64,000 bases of DNA from Marchantia polymorpha subsp. ruderalis (lineage: Eukaryota; Streptophyta; Marchantiopsida; Marchantiales; Marchantiaceae). This document shows, in pieces, positions 31,164 through 42,827 of this stretch. Made by a program: the position numbers and the translations under genes. Positions within the stretch are counted from its first letter, which is position 1; every line of letters starts with the position of its first letter. The stretch spans positions 10,126,001 to 10,190,000 of the forward strand of contig AP031357.1 in the NCBI GenBank assembly GCA_037833965.1, written 5' to 3'. Below the pieces are notes generated by a model. That model was not told the origin of the DNA and did no database searches. It worked only from the letters and a program-made list of their open reading frames with translations.

Positions 31164-33998
31164 GCAGCCGGACTGGGCAGAAGCGAGATCAGTCACACAG
31201 AGGGGATTGTTGACCCGAGTGATTGCTGCGAACTGCAGCTCAGTCCAGGTAAAGGCTTGAAGGTGTCAAGCCAGGTACAAGGAGAAGAGTTGAACAGGGT
31301 ACAGGCGTTTCTTCGCCAGTATGAGGATGTCTTCGCATGGAGGATTGAAGACATGAAAGGCATACCTGCAAGGTATGGAGAGCACAGAATCGACTTGTTG
31401 GACGAGGCAGTTCCGGTTCGCCAACGCCAATACAGGCTCAACCCGAAATATTCATTATTGGTGAAGGACGAAATCGATAAGTACCTGAGCGCAGGAATCA
31501 TCTACCCGGTACTTAGTAGCGAGTGGGTGTCGCCTATCGTGATCGTGCCCAAGAAACTGACGGGTAAGATCCGGGTGTGTCAGGACTTCAGGAAGCTGAA
31601 CGCAGCAACGCGGAAGGACCATCACCCTCTTCCTTTCACGGACTCTATTCTGGACCATGTAGCAGGGCATGAATGCTACAGTTTCCTAGACGGATTTTCC
31701 GGCTACAACCAGGTGTCCATCAGGGAACAGGACAAGGACAAAACAACCTTCACAACCGACTGGGGAACCTATGCTTATCACAAGATGCCGTTCGGTCTGT
31801 GCAACGCGCCAGCGACGTTCCAGCGGATGATGACAAACATTTTCCAAGAGCACCTGAGGAAGTTCCTAGAAATTTTCATCGACGACTTTTGTGTCTTCGG
31901 TAAGAGGTCGGAGCACCTTAACCATCTTCGGCAAACGTTCGACAGGTGTAGGGAAAGCAGCTTGTCCTTACACCCGGAGAAGTGTTTTTTCTTCATGACC
32001 AGCGGAATCCTGCTAGGGCACCGAGTTTCGTCCGATGGCATTGCAGTGGATGTAGAGAAGGTGAAGATTATTCTCGAACTGCAGCCGCCAACGAATCTGC
32101 GTGAGTTGAGGGCCTTCCTTGGCCATGTAGGTTATTACAGAAGGTTCATAAATATGTATGCCATCTTGGCAGCCGATCTGACGAAGCTGCTTAAGAAGGA
32201 TGAACCCTATGTGTGGGGCAAGGAGCAACAGCTGGCCTTTGAAACGCTCAAAGCCAAACTGACGACTGCTCCGGTTCTGAGAAGTCCGGATTGGAACAGA
32301 CCTTTCCATGTCTATGTAGACACGTCGGCGTTTGCAATCGGGGTGGTTCTCAGTCAGAAGGACGACAACAAGAAAGACTACCCGATTTACTTCGCGAGTC
32401 GTCAGTTGTCAGCAGCAGAGAAGAAGTACACGACAACTGAGAGGGAGGCGTTGGGAATGGTGTACTCCTGTAAGAAGTTCCGACATTATTTGATCTGCTA
32501 TGAGTTCGTGTTTCATGTAGATCATTACGCCTTACAGCACCTGGTGAAGAAGGCGGATCTGTCCGGACGAATTGCCAGGTGGGTACTACTGCTGCAGGAA
32601 TTCACCTACACTGTACAGACACGGAAAGGCGTTCACCATGAGAACGCGGACTACCTCTCCCGACTATGGACCGAACCCATAGAGGAGGAAGTAGTGGATG
32701 ATTTTCCCGACGAACAACTTTTTCAGTTGTCCGCCAGCCATGAGTCCAGGTACGCGGACTTATACAGGTTCCTGCTCACACTCCAATGTCCGGAAGGATT
32801 GGATGCGGAGCAGCGCACAGTCTTTGTTCATAAAGCGGGACCTTACCAGCTTCAACAGGGGGTCTTGTTCAAGAAAATGGCAGACGAGAGGTTGTGCAGA
32901 TGTCTAGAGGAGTCTGAAGTACCGCGAGTTGTCAAAGCCATGCACACAGAAGACGCTGGTGGTCACTACGCCACCAGAAACACAGTGACCAAAATTGTGA
33001 ATGCAGGATACTGGTGGCCGACGATGTTCAAAGATGTACACGACTACGTTCGCAAATGCGACAGCTGCCAGAGAACGGGAAGGCCGACTCCGACCACGAG
33101 ATGGCCTCTTACACCAATCATGCCATTGGCACCATTTGAAAAATGGGGGATCGACTTCGTGGGACCAATACAACCTGTCACTAAAGGCACGCGCAGGCGC
33201 TACATATTGGTAGCAACAGACTATGCGACCAAGATGGTGGAGGCAGAAGCCACAAGGCACGACGACGCAGCCGCAGTAGCACGGTTCCTATTCGAATCAA
33301 TCATCACCCGCTACGGGTGCCCCCTAGAAATAGTCAGTGACAGAGGAACGCACTTTCTGAATCAGGTGATAGAAAGTTTGACGCGGCACTTCCAGATTAA
33401 GCATCGGAAGACTACTCCATACAACCCAAAGGCAAATGGTCTGACAGAGAAGTCCAATGGATTACTCTGTAAGATACTCCTCAAGGTAACTGTAAACCAT
33501 GCTCATGACTGGGACACCAAGCTACCGGCCGCCTTATGGGCATATAGAACGGCAGAAAAAGTCACCACCAGGCAAACACCTTACTTCCTAGTTTATGGGC
33601 AGCATCCGATCTTACCCATCGAATTCGAGATACCTACCAAGAGGACCTTAGATCAGAGAAGGCTGGACGCGGAAGAAAGTCAGGCATATCGACTGCAAGA
33701 GGTAATGGCACTGGAGGAAAGGCGTCAAGAGGCCGAAGATCGAACAAAGCAATTACAACTCAGGCGGAAGGAGAAGTACGATCGAAGACTCAAACCAGTA
33801 CTGCTGGAAAAGGGCGATTTGGCTCTGCTATACGATAGCAGACATGCTAGATTTCCAGGCAAGCTCCACTTGAGGTGGATGGGACCTTACAAGGTGATAG
33901 AAGTTTTTCCAAATGGATCCATCCAACTCGCAGAACTGACGGGAGAATGGTTAGGCACCCGCGTGAACGGATGGCGTCTGAAGAAATACCACGTGTAA
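31158..33998 (+). CDS. pol: Polymerase (RT-RNase H-integrase), made by readthrough
   Basis: 946 codons remain open after the TAG, in the gag-pro frame. The segment has no ATG near its beginning (TTG at 31257 is the first start-like codon), which supports expression as a fusion. The reverse transcriptase includes SFLDGFSGYNQ and the catalytic FIDDF (Asp codons at 31881-31886). RNase H follows with VYVDTSAFAIG. Integrase has an HHCC zinc site (HTEDAGGH...CDSC) and the catalytic triad in WGIDF, VSDRG and GLTEKSNG, with 35 residues between the second Asp and the Glu. The C-terminus, with RWMGPYKV and NGWRLKKYHV, is Athila-like and there is no chromodomain. The ORF ends 37 bases before the 3' LTR, so no envelope-like gene lies between. 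Confidence 0.92.
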   Translation, partial: QLAAGLGRSEISHTEGIVDPSDCCELQLSPGKGLKVSSQVQGEELNRVQAFLRQYEDVFAWRIEDMKGIPARYGEHRIDLLDEAVPVRQRQYRLNPKYSLLVKDEIDKYLSAGIIYPVLSSEWVSPIVIVPKKLTGKIRVCQDFRKLNAATRKDHHPLPFTDSILDHVAGHECYSFLDGFSGYNQVSIREQDKDKTTFTTDWGTYAYHKMPFGLCNAPATFQRMMTNIFQEHLRKFLEIFIDDFCVFGKRSEHLNHLRQTFDRCRESSLSLHPEKCFFFMTSGILLGHRVSSDGIAVDVEKVKIILELQPPTNLRELRAFLGHVGYYRRFINMYAILAADLTKLLKKDEPYVWGKEQQLAFETLKAKLTTAPVLRSPDWNRPFHVYVDTSAFAIGVVLSQKDDNKKDYPIYFASRQLSAAEKKYTTTEREALGMVYSCKKFRHYLICYEFVFHVDHYALQHLVKKADLSGRIARWVLLLQEFTYTVQTRKGVHHENADYLSRLWTEPIEEEVVDDFPDEQLFQLSASHESRYADLYRFLLTLQCPEGLDAEQRTVFVHKAGPYQLQQGVLFKKMADERLCRCLEESEVPRVVKAMHTEDAGGHYATRNTVTKIVNAGYWWPTMFKDVHDYVRKCDSCQRTGRPTPTTRWPLTPIMPLAPFEKWGIDFVGPIQPVTKGTRRRYILVATDYATKMVEAEATRHDDAAAVARFLFESIITRYGCPLEIVSDRGTHFLNQVIESLTRHFQIKHRKTTPYNPKANGLTEKSNGLLCKILLKVTVNHAHDWDTKLPAALWAYRTAEKVTTRQTPYFLVYGQHPILPIEFEIPTKRTLDQRRLDAEESQAYRLQEVMALEERRQEAEDRTKQLQLRRKEKYDRRLKPVLLEKGDLALLYDSRHARFPGKLHLRWMGPYKVIEVFPNGSIQLAELTGEWLGTRVNGWRLKKYHV

Positions 33999-34022
33999 AT
34001 GTTCGCGTGGGCGCTCACAATT

Positions 34023-34033
34023 GAGGAGGGGGG
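34023..34033 (+). other. Polypurine tract
   Basis: GAGGAGGGGGG, followed by CA, immediately precedes the 3' LTR start (34036). Its position and composition are those of the plus-strand primer. Confidence 0.85.
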
Positions 34034-34035
34034 CA

Positions 34036-37000
34036 TGTGGTAACACACTTTTTGTTTTTTTTGCAGAATTTAAACAATTTTAGAAAACTAGTACCAAAGC
34101 AGTGTTTGTAGCTAGAGAAGGGTACGCAAAATAGAGTGGATTGAGGAGATCGTCACGAGGGCACAAAGAATCACGTAGTCGGATGTACCAACGCCAACGT
34201 CTTCGGCGCCTTCGGCAAAAGCTCCTTTTGAGGTGTCTCTACTCACGCGCCTCTAGCGTATAAGGAAGCTACGCTTCCGGCGCAGACACCTCAGGAGGAG
34301 GTTTTGCTAAAGACGTCAGGAGAAGGGCCCGGACCTCTAAAGGCGTCCGACCATGAGTGCGCCTTCGGCGAAGCGTCGCTAGCGCGGAAAGGGAAAACCT
34401 TCATAACAATCGGGATACACGGTAGATCCAGTTGGTTGAAGTTGCATTAGAAAGAGCTCGGGACGCTCGTTCTAACGAGTCCAAGAGCGCCGGAGATGGA
34501 TCAGGAATGGAGAAGTTATGAGCGTCGGAAAACTCGTAGCCGGACATGCGCCGTTCGCGCTAGGGTTCACAGCCGGAAAGGATTCCCGTACGCCCTCGGC
34601 GATGCGCCTTCGGCGGAATCACGCGCTCACAGGAGGAAACCAACTCAGAGTCGGAAGCGCCCTTGGCGGCTGTTCATGGAAGGAAAGCACCGGTCGGATG
34701 TACGCCTCCGACGTGGCGCTGACGGCCGGATGCGCTGGCATGAGTTGCGCTGACGGATATGCGCTGGCAGCAACGGACGAGGCATAAAGGACAAAATAGG
34801 CGGTACGACTGCGCGCCGGCGTAATTCGCTCCGGCTGGATGTGCGCCTCCAGCAAAGGCGCCGACGGATAATGAACGCACCAGCGGCGACACGCCTCCGG
34901 AGAAGGGCGGGTTAGGAAAAGACAACAGGGCCGACGTATACCCTGCAGCGGACTCGAGTCCGGAAGGTGGCGGCGGCGGGAGAATTCAACGTTTAAGCAT
35001 GCGAATGCGCGCAATGCGGAGACGTGAATTCGCGCATGCAAAGGGCGAACCGTTAAGCCGTATAGCCGGCTGCGTACGTTGCAACCAGTAAGAACGTTGG
35101 ACGTTCTTGAAATCGGAGAAGAAAAGACTGCGCTCCAGTCTCATTCTCTCATTCTTGACTTTGCAATTTCCAGTTCCAAGATTACGCGCAAGGGCGGAGC
35201 GACCTGCAGTGAGAGTAGAGAGTGCGGAGACGAGTTGCACAAGGATCTTGGCGGACCTTGAAAGAATTGGGAGTAGCGATCTTGAACGAGCGCAGAGAGA
35301 GTGAGCAGTCAGTGCTTGAGTGGCCGACGCGCAGTGGCGATTGTGAGAGAGTGAGCGACAGGGAGAACGTTTGTGTGTGCAGGCAACGCAATGTCGAAGG
35401 TTCCCCAGCTGCGAGTGTCTCCACTCAGGGTGCCGCAGATCGGTCTACGCGCATTTCAAGATGTGCTGACGAGGCTGAAGCTCGATTTTCTCCTCTGGGG
35501 GTGGAATTGGACGTGTCCGGAGATGGTGCGCGAGTATCTACAAGAGAGACACAAGCCTTCTCGCGGATTTCGCCCACACCCAGAGAGATGGGAAATTTGC
35601 AATTGAGCGCAGGTGTTGGGCAGGTGTGCCGGCGAGGAAGGGGATCTCCTCTTCGAGGCCGACAGCGTGAAAGTGTCCCAGGAGGAAGAAGTCTCTTACA
35701 ATGAGCTCTTCAAGGTGGCTAGACATCCCAAGAACGGTTTCCGGACTCGGGATTACAAGGATCGATTGCGGAGAAATGTTGCGACAGCATTGCTGCAGAT
35801 ATTGCAGCCGACCAAGACCGCTTACATGCATGGTTGGCAGGTAGAGTTCGTGGAGCTAGTGTTGTCAGGAGCTCCGGTGCATTGGGCACGGCTCCTGTGG
35901 AAGGTGACGCGCCAACATGCGCAAGAAGAGAGGGGAGGAACGCTCAATCATCTATCGCCTTACTTAATCGTGTTTTGCCGGGCGATGGGATGTTTGACGA
36001 ATGCTGAGAAAACTCGGTTTCCGCAGCTGAGCCGGTCTTATCCAGGTAGATATTCGAGGGAGGCCGAAGTAGACACGGATCCGGACGAGGAACCTGCCAG
36101 TACGCCTCCGGCTCCGGCTCCAGCCAGAGCAGCAGAAGAACGTCGAAGTGAGCGCATTCCGCGCAAGCGGAAGTGGGATGAGAGACCTGAGGACAGGCAG
36201 CCGGAAGTACCAGCTGCGCCGACTCGTGGTCGGCCCACCCCCGAGCCTCATAGTCGACCAAAACAGAGGGCACGCAGAATGCCAACTGTTACTGAGGAGA
36301 CCAGGCGAACTCCGACCCGGCGGAATCTCACACAGGAAGAGATAATTGCTCAGGTCCTAGGGAAGACGGCAGAAACCTCTGCACAGAAGGCACCACGGCC
36401 TTCGGGAGGAGATGGACGGACTGACGACCGGCCGACTGCGAGTCGGATGACTGAAGGTCGACAAGCGGAAGGAAGGCCAACTGAACGGCGCGTTGAACCG
36501 GACAGCAGGCCGGAAGCGGAAGAGAGTTTGGCTGACGAGCCAACAATCCTCAGAGGGTCGTCTTCGGCGGAAGGCACTTCTGGAAGAACGCCCCCAGCAA
36601 ACAGGCCAAGTGGAGTCAAGACGCGCAGGGTATATCCGACTCCCAGTCGGACAACTGCTGGTCGGCCGACTGCGAGTCGGACCACAGAGAGTCAGCCGGA
36701 TTCGCCGACTGCGAAACGGATGGGGCCAACGACCAGTGTGCGGACGCCTTCGGCGGACGCACCTTCAGCAAGGACACCTTCCGCGCAGATTGCGCCGGAA
36801 GGACAGGCAGCAGAAGCGGGCGGTGCAAGAGTGACAAAAGTCACTGCGGCGTCGACCCCTTCACAAACCGAAGATCGAGCCGGAACAGGGGCTCAAGCAG
36901 TGGGATCTCCCACTGCCCTGGATATTTTAGCAGGCAGTGGAGCAGCAGTCGCAGCAGAAGCTGCTGCGCGCCACAGTTCCAGGGAGTCGCCAAGGGATTC

Positions 37001-38905
37001 GGTGGCGACTGAAATCCTCGAGACTGAGGATGAGACGAGCTCGGAAGAGCAAGAAGAGGATTCGGTGCAGAAAACGCCAACAGGGGTGCTGTGCGAACAG
37101 ATAGTTCCACTCCTGCGATATCTGGATCGCAAGACATCCAAATACGGAAGTGCCTTAAAACCGCAGTCTTATGTGGAGACTATCAGGCGAAGGACGAGGA
37201 TCAAGGTGGCAAAGTGGGCCTCTAGTTGCCAAGTATATGTGGAAAGGAACACCGCCCTCAGACAACACCTGGCGGTCACCCAGAAGCTGTACCAAGCCTT
37301 GCAGCAACAGAAGGAGGATGCGGCGACGAAGAGTCAGGCGGAGGCCGAACTAATACGGGCAAAGATCGAGTCGGAACTGCAGGAGGAGCGGAGACAGAAC
37401 AAAGTCCTAGCAGCCGAGCTTGCGCGCCAGACGCGCGCCTTAGAGGAAAGTCAAAGAGCCCGCAAGGAGGATGAGGAGTTGTTGTGCAACTTGCAAACCG
37501 AGTGCTCGGATTTGAGGGCTCAACGTGCGGATTTAGAAATGCAGCTGGCAGAGGTGGAGAGCAGCTGCAGGGCACGAGGAGAGTTGGCGGCACGGGTGAC
37601 TCGTTGTCTAAACGGATACACCCATTGGGAGGTGGCAGCTCAAGAGAGGGTTACACTCCGGGAGTTCGAGCTTCGGGCGGCGGCATTGACGGAAGGTGAC
37701 AGTCGGAGTCGGCGGCGAGTGGCAAGAAAATTAGAAACCTTCTTGTCGGGTGCGCGCGACACTATGGCGCACTTGCAGTCGGAAGTCACTGCAGCGCTCC
37801 GACGCCTGGGGTTACGCAGCCGGTCGGAAGACTGGCAAGGTAGAGATAGTAAGCGGAGCAGTCCGGCGCGCAGGAGGCGCAGCACCGGATCTGCTGAGTG
37901 CAGTAGAGTAGTTTGGTTTCGCGCAGATGCTGCGAATGGTAGATAGGATAGCGTAGTGCTAGTTAGGATCTTTTGAGAGTATAAAATAGATCAAGGCGTT
38001 TTGCCTTGGGACTCTTCCAGTTTCGGAAGTGCAGATCAGGAACTCACTTTCTTGGCGTGTTTGTGCATTTGGTCCTGGCACCACGTAGAGAAGCTGCAGC
38101 ATAGCGAAGTTACCGTATGTTGTAGTTGAAGGCCTTCGGCTGAATGTTCAGAGCTAGTAACCGGTTAGAGACTTGAGTAGTGCGGATCTGCACCTGCGGG
38201 TGATTTCTGATACTCAGAGCCGGCTGCGAGTTAGATACTTGAACAGTTCCCCCTTACTCCTTCGAGTGACATATCCTGATTGTACTCCTACGGGAAGTTT
38301 CCCCTGAATGCCAATGTGAAGTTTCATTACTTCGTGTAAACCTTGGTTTGTAATTCAGGTTGTGTGTGTGTTACTGGATCGTGTTTTCAGTAAGTTCTCA
38401 GTCGGGTCTGCACTCCCTGCGTTTTGTGTGATAGTCGAGGGTGACGTCCACGGCGTACGTAGAGGCTTCGTTCCGAAGTGAGAAGTCCAGTCCGGGTACC
38501 CCCGCTAGTTCCTGGCGGAAGGGCAGTAAAAGCCGGAGTGGGAGGCACTTCCTGCAGAACCTCTGAGTGAACTTGCGAGACACTTTCCTCCTGAAATCCG
38601 AAGCGGAGGTCCTGACCGACCTCCGAGTTGTGCTTTTTGCCAGTTTCAGGTGTGTGTGTGTGTGTGTGTTGAGTGACCAAGCTGTACCGTGCATCCTCCG
38701 AGCATCCTCCGAGTTGAGTTCCTCCTCCGAGTCGAGCCTCCGAGTCGAGCACTACAGTATTTCTGGGAGTGACAGTCGCCTAGAATTCAAACTCTACCAA
38801 AAGTCTGTTAAACGTGACACTTTTACTCTGTGTGTTGCCTCTGTCCCTGTGGGTTCGATCTTTTTACCACCATACTGCAGTTTTAGCCTTTGGTGGGTTA
38901 TTACA
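34036..38905 (+). repeat. 3' LTR (4,870 bp)
   Basis: It matches the 5' LTR at a constant offset of 10,660. I found two differences, both G-to-A here: near 35605 (Trp codon to TGA in ORF1) and near 36715 (Arg to Lys). The solo LTR and the inverted fragment support the 5' LTR state at the second site, so the changes arose in this copy. The LTR is followed not by a TSD but by 15 bases of leader sequence. Confidence 0.93.
35391..37946 (+). pseudogene. U3 ORF1 in the 3' LTR, interrupted by TGA
   Basis: This is the same gene as 24731-27286 but a G-to-A change makes TGA at 35604-35606, after 71 codons. The rest stays open to 37946. Because the 3' LTR supplies the 3' part of the genomic RNA, this RNA would carry the broken version; reverse transcription would pass the 3' U3 to both LTRs of any daughter copy. 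Confidence 0.8.
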
Positions 38906-38928
38906 TAAGGAGCCGACAACAGGCGCGC
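38906..38928 (+). other. Leader remnant and filler after the 3' LTR
   Basis: TAAGGAGCCGACAAC (38906-38920) is identical to the 15 bases that follow the 5' LTR (28246-28260), before the PBS. Eight bases (38921-38928) then match neither neighbour. Reverse transcription makes exactly such an extension at the cDNA 3' end, and integrase would normally trim it. Confidence 0.8.
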
Positions 38929-39583
38929 GGATGTCTTGCGATCCAGATATCGCAGGAGTGGAACTATCTGTTCGCACAGCACCCCTGTTGGCGTTTTCTG
39001 CACCGAATCCTCTTCTTGCTCTTCCGAGCTCGTCTCATCCTCAGTCTCGAGGATTTCAGTCGCCACCGAATCCCTTGGCGACTCCCTGGAACTGTGGCGC
39101 GCAGCAGCTTCTGCTGCGACTGCTGCTCCACTGCCTGCTAAAATATCCAGGGCAGTGGGAGATCCCACTGCTTGAGCCCCTGTTCCGGCTCGATCTTCGG
39201 TTTGTGAAGGGGTCGACGCCGCAGTGACTTTTGTCACTCTTGCACCGCCCGCTTCTGCTGCCTGTCCTTCCGGCGCAATCTGCGCGGAAGGTGTCCTTGC
39301 TGAAGGTGCGTCCGCCGAAGGCGTCCGCACACTGGTCGTTGGCCCCATCCGTCTCGCAGTCGGCGAATCCGGCTGACTCTCTGTGGTCCGACTCGCAGTC
39401 GGCCGACCAGCAGTTGTCCGACTGGGAGTCGGATATACCCTGCGCGTCTTGACTCCACTTGGCCTGTTTGCTGGGGGCGTTCTTCCAGAAGTGCCTTCCG
39501 CCGAAGACGACCCTCTGAGGATTGTTGGCTCGTCAGCCAAACTCTCTTCCGCTTCCGGCCTGCTGTCCGGTTCAACGCGCCGT
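38929..39583 (-). repeat. Inverted 655-bp LTR fragment at the 3' junction
   Basis: This is the reverse complement of LTR positions 25825-26479 without length change, covering the middle of ORF1. It carries the 5'-LTR base (Arg codon), not the 3'-LTR one, at the variable site near 26055/36715. It ends at CGCCGT and duplicate-block sequence resumes at 39584. Open frames across it are chimeras, not genes. Confidence 0.88.
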
Positions 39584-40715
39584 ACAACCAGGGATTACAA
39601 TAGAGGCATCCTCTGATCATCAGCGCATTCATTCAGACCAGAATTGAACCTTTATCTCCATTTCGATCACTATTCACCTTCCGGTGCCTCCTTTTAAAAG
39701 ACCTAGAGCACACTGTACGATGACATAAGAAAGTGATAGATCTCCAAGCTCAGACTTTCTTGACGTCCACCCTGCATAGAATGAAAGCAACTGCATATAA
39801 CAATTAGACAGCGTCTGCATCTCACATCAAAAAGCACACGTTCGGTCGAGAACGTTCGACGTAGCTAAACGGGAGTATGTTAAGATATGCTGCCCAAATT
39901 TGTATTTTGTATTTTGACCCGGCATGTAGGCCGATAGAACGTGTGCTTTTAGCTAAACATCCTCCCGTTCAGCTAGGCCGTTGTAGATTACCTCCGCCTG
40001 AAAAACGTGATTGTTATTCGATGTAACATTATTTAATGGTGGATGTTTCGAACGTTATTCCTCTGAATATGAATTTGAGACCTATCGGATAAGAAGAAAC
40101 CGGTCAGTCTGAGGTAATCAACTGCCGCCATGCACCGAGCTCTGAATTTGAATTTGGCTTTGGCTGAAGCAAATGCCGACACGGGCTTCCGAAGGCGCTC
40201 ATGGTTTGAAAAGCACCGTTGCGAGCTGTTCTCGGCTGTTCTCGGGACGGAAAGCCGCGCCTAGGCTGAGGACAGGACAGTACGTAACGCCTTCTTTGAG
40301 ATCGGCCCCTCATGGAACAACGGTTCCGGGAGGTATATTCTTATAGCGGAAAAAGGTGCCGTCGTGTGCGAGAGGGATCGAGGGATCCATTCCTGCACTA
40401 TGGGCGATCCCACTAAGTAATTGCTGCGAGCATCTATTCTATTCGGAGCAACTCATTCCACAATTTCTCTAAGCATGAGCTAATCTGCACTTGAGCCCAG
40501 AAACTCGCTGATTTCGAGAGCTGAGTCCTTTGCCTAGTCTGATGTCCTCAACAAGCCCGTGAAGTTGAATGTTTGTCCATTTTCCTTACTGTCTATACGT
40601 CGGACCCGCACAGGACGCACGTGGGACCTTTATTATAGCTGTGACCGAGCGTGATGCAACCAGTTTCATCGTGTTTGAACACGATGAAGCATGACAGGAA
40701 GAAGCCAATCTCGGA
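39584..40715. repeat. Segmental duplication, copy 2, right part
   Basis: It resumes the match to copy 1 at 5237 (ACAACCAGGG) and continues to about 40715 (copy 1 about 6350). It holds no intact gene. Small indels separate it from copy 1, for example near 40075 and 40225. Confidence 0.85.
39830..39974. repeat. Two interleaved inverted repeats, copy 2
   Basis: The arms at 39830-39843/39937-39950 and 39863-39875/39962-39974 repeat the 1-2-1'-2' arrangement of 5484-5628 unchanged. Confidence 0.75.
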
Positions 40716-42360
40716 TACAAAAATGTCAATGTGCTCTTCGGAAAATGAGAGACCAATTCCAGGATTCCAGCGAGTTGCAGTTGTGAAATCAGCATCGGTA
40801 TCTCAATGCAAACTCTAATGGTTATAAAAAAATTTGATCTTTACTGTGTAAACTGCAACCAATACTCGATATGACACCAGTGTACCACCACTCGGATGAT
40901 ATGTCGAGAATTAAGTATCGAGCCTACGGTGCCATATGGGTCCCGTTCTCAGCTGAGTCATATGGCAGAGAGTGCGCTTCACTCTCAGGTGGTGGATGCA
41001 TTCAAGGTCACCATCAGGTGCCATTCGTGATAGCTGTGGGAGGCACTGCATCCCACACCATCACTGAAGATCCGGCCTCAGGATCTCCTTTCAAGGTTTG
41101 TTTCCGCTCAAGCAAACCATCACTAGATTCCAAAGCACTGCTACACCACTGTTGAAACACTACGAATTAGACACTTCCAGGATTCGTCTATCCTTCCCGC
41201 TGAAAATATACTGTTTGACTGTTGTAAACAGTATCTTCTTCTCCCCAAGTTCCGTTCCATCTGAAGACTGGAACGGAGCTCCCATGGCCGCAGATTAACT
41301 CTGGAAAGCTACTTCTAGACCCCAAATCACCAACTGAAGTATACGTTTATTCTCTCGAGAGCTGACTAATTCTGACGTCGTATAGCTGTGAAGACTATGT
41401 ATAATCCCTTTATGAACACTGAAGTGGAGGAGTCTCAATCTCAAGTCTTCTAACATAACTTTATCACTTGATGGAGACAATTTGGCACAATATGTTATTT
41501 TGTAAATCTCCACAGTTCGGGTAATCATATGTGCATCTTAGTTCTTGTTGTCGTTGAGTATCATGAATCATTTTTTGTTTTAAAAGTTTCTGAGACGTTT
41601 CTCCAAATAAGGTATCCGTGATTTAGACTGGTAGTTTTGGGTGATTTCATTATCCTCTACTAGCACATTAGATGGGCTCCAAAATAAATCTCTCCCTAGA
41701 TTCTCAGACTGGATAAAATCATCACATTCTTTTTCTGTTGATAGTATGTCTGCAGGGGAAAATAAGACTTGATTATCTACATTTGACCTGTATCCGAGAT
41801 GGTCTGACGTTTTTTGAAATCTTACTGACTCCATGATGTCCATACTGTAAAATCTTATCATCATCTTTTTGTTATGTAGCTCTTAGAAATTATTTAAATA
41901 TTGGTCAGAGACTTGATATAATCAAAGAAAGACATGCTTGATTGACAAAACTATGCGTGCACTATTCAGAAACTATATAATTTTGGAATTTATTTTGAGA
42001 TATGTGCAGAATGAGGTATATATTCAGTCACTTTTATTTTTTTCTCTGATAAATGTTTCAAACATAATATCTACTCGTTGTAAAATAGGAAAGATATTTT
42101 AAAATATGGGTTGGACACTCAAACATACGCGAATTTTATATTTTATAGCTTACCTGGGTGGTTGTAATGTGCCAAAATTGATGTATTTTTCTGAAAGCTG
42201 TTAATCCCACACACATCATTAGAGATGCTCATAAAACTGCCTCGAGTAAAGAGTATGACAGTCCTGTGAAAATGTACACTTTAGAATGTAGACTTCAGAC
42301 CTCAAATTTTCATCGACATTATCAATTAGATCGAAGATATAATGAATAGCTTTTCTGGCC

Positions 42361-42390
42361 CAGATAACACCACGGATGTGGTGTTATCTG
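42361..42390. repeat. Perfect 13-bp hairpin, 4-nt loop
   Basis: CAGATAACACCAC (42361-42373), loop GGAT, then the exact reverse complement at 42378-42390. There is no T-run after it and no gene beside it. Confidence 0.8.
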
Positions 42391-42793
42391 AACCAGAGTT
42401 ATTACAAAGGGAGGGTTTAGAAACACAAGCCCATAATCATAACTAAATTTATCAAAAGAGATTTTCAAGCGCAACAATATTCAACTGAGTATATCCCTAG
42501 AGTGCAAAGCTTACGTTGAATAAAAGTTTATACCTGGTTCAGACACCACCTATCAAACCGAAATGTATCACATTTCCATTGAAAAGTACAGTGGAACCAT
42601 CTGTCAACTGGTTCACTCAGATGGAGACAAAGTGGAAATTTCTTTCTTACGATTCAACTCAAACACCAGCCATTCTGCCTCTTGATGTAGACAAGATTCA
42701 AGGATTGCTGAAATGCACGTTCTGATCGGATCTGGGATACACCAGTCCTGACGTGATTGATATCCCGTCGATGAAAGGGTCCCGGGGTCTTTT

Positions 42794-42827
42794 GTTATCT
42801 TAATTACCTCATGATAATTAAGATAAC
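42794..42827. repeat. Perfect 13-bp hairpin, 8-nt loop
   Basis: GTTATCTTAATTA (42794-42806), loop of 8, then its exact reverse complement at 42815-42827. It is AT-rich, and it shares the word GTTATCT with the hairpin 400 bp upstream. Confidence 0.75.

Larger units (their letters stand above)
23376..38905 (+). mobile_element. Young Athila-like Ty3/Gypsy LTR retrotransposon with giant LTRs
   Basis: Two near-identical 4,870-bp LTRs (23376-28245 and 34036-38905, offset 10,660) begin TGTGGTAA and end TTATTACA. They flank a 5,790-bp interior with a PBS for tRNA-Asp, gag-protease, polymerase and a polypurine tract. The order protease-RT-RNaseH-integrase makes it Ty3/Gypsy. The RT box FIDDF, the integrase tail ending in GWRLKKY, the tRNA-Asp PBS and the absence of a chromodomain point to the Athila side of the non-chromovirus lineages. 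LTRs make up about 63% of the element. Only two LTR-LTR differences were seen, so insertion is recent. The 3' junction is abnormal: leader remnant, filler and an inverted LTR fragment follow to 39583, and no target duplication is present. Confidence 0.93.

Noticed and set aside
38794..39540. 248-codon minus-strand frame at the 3' junction
   Set aside because: It joins the inverted ORF1 fragment to antisense U5 sequence across the rearrangement; a chimera, not a gene.
41580..41864. Minus-strand frame with PADILS...LFWSP wording like a BEL/Pao polyprotein
   Set aside because: The resemblance is a few residues, no other retroelement domain is near, and BEL/Pao elements are not known from plants.
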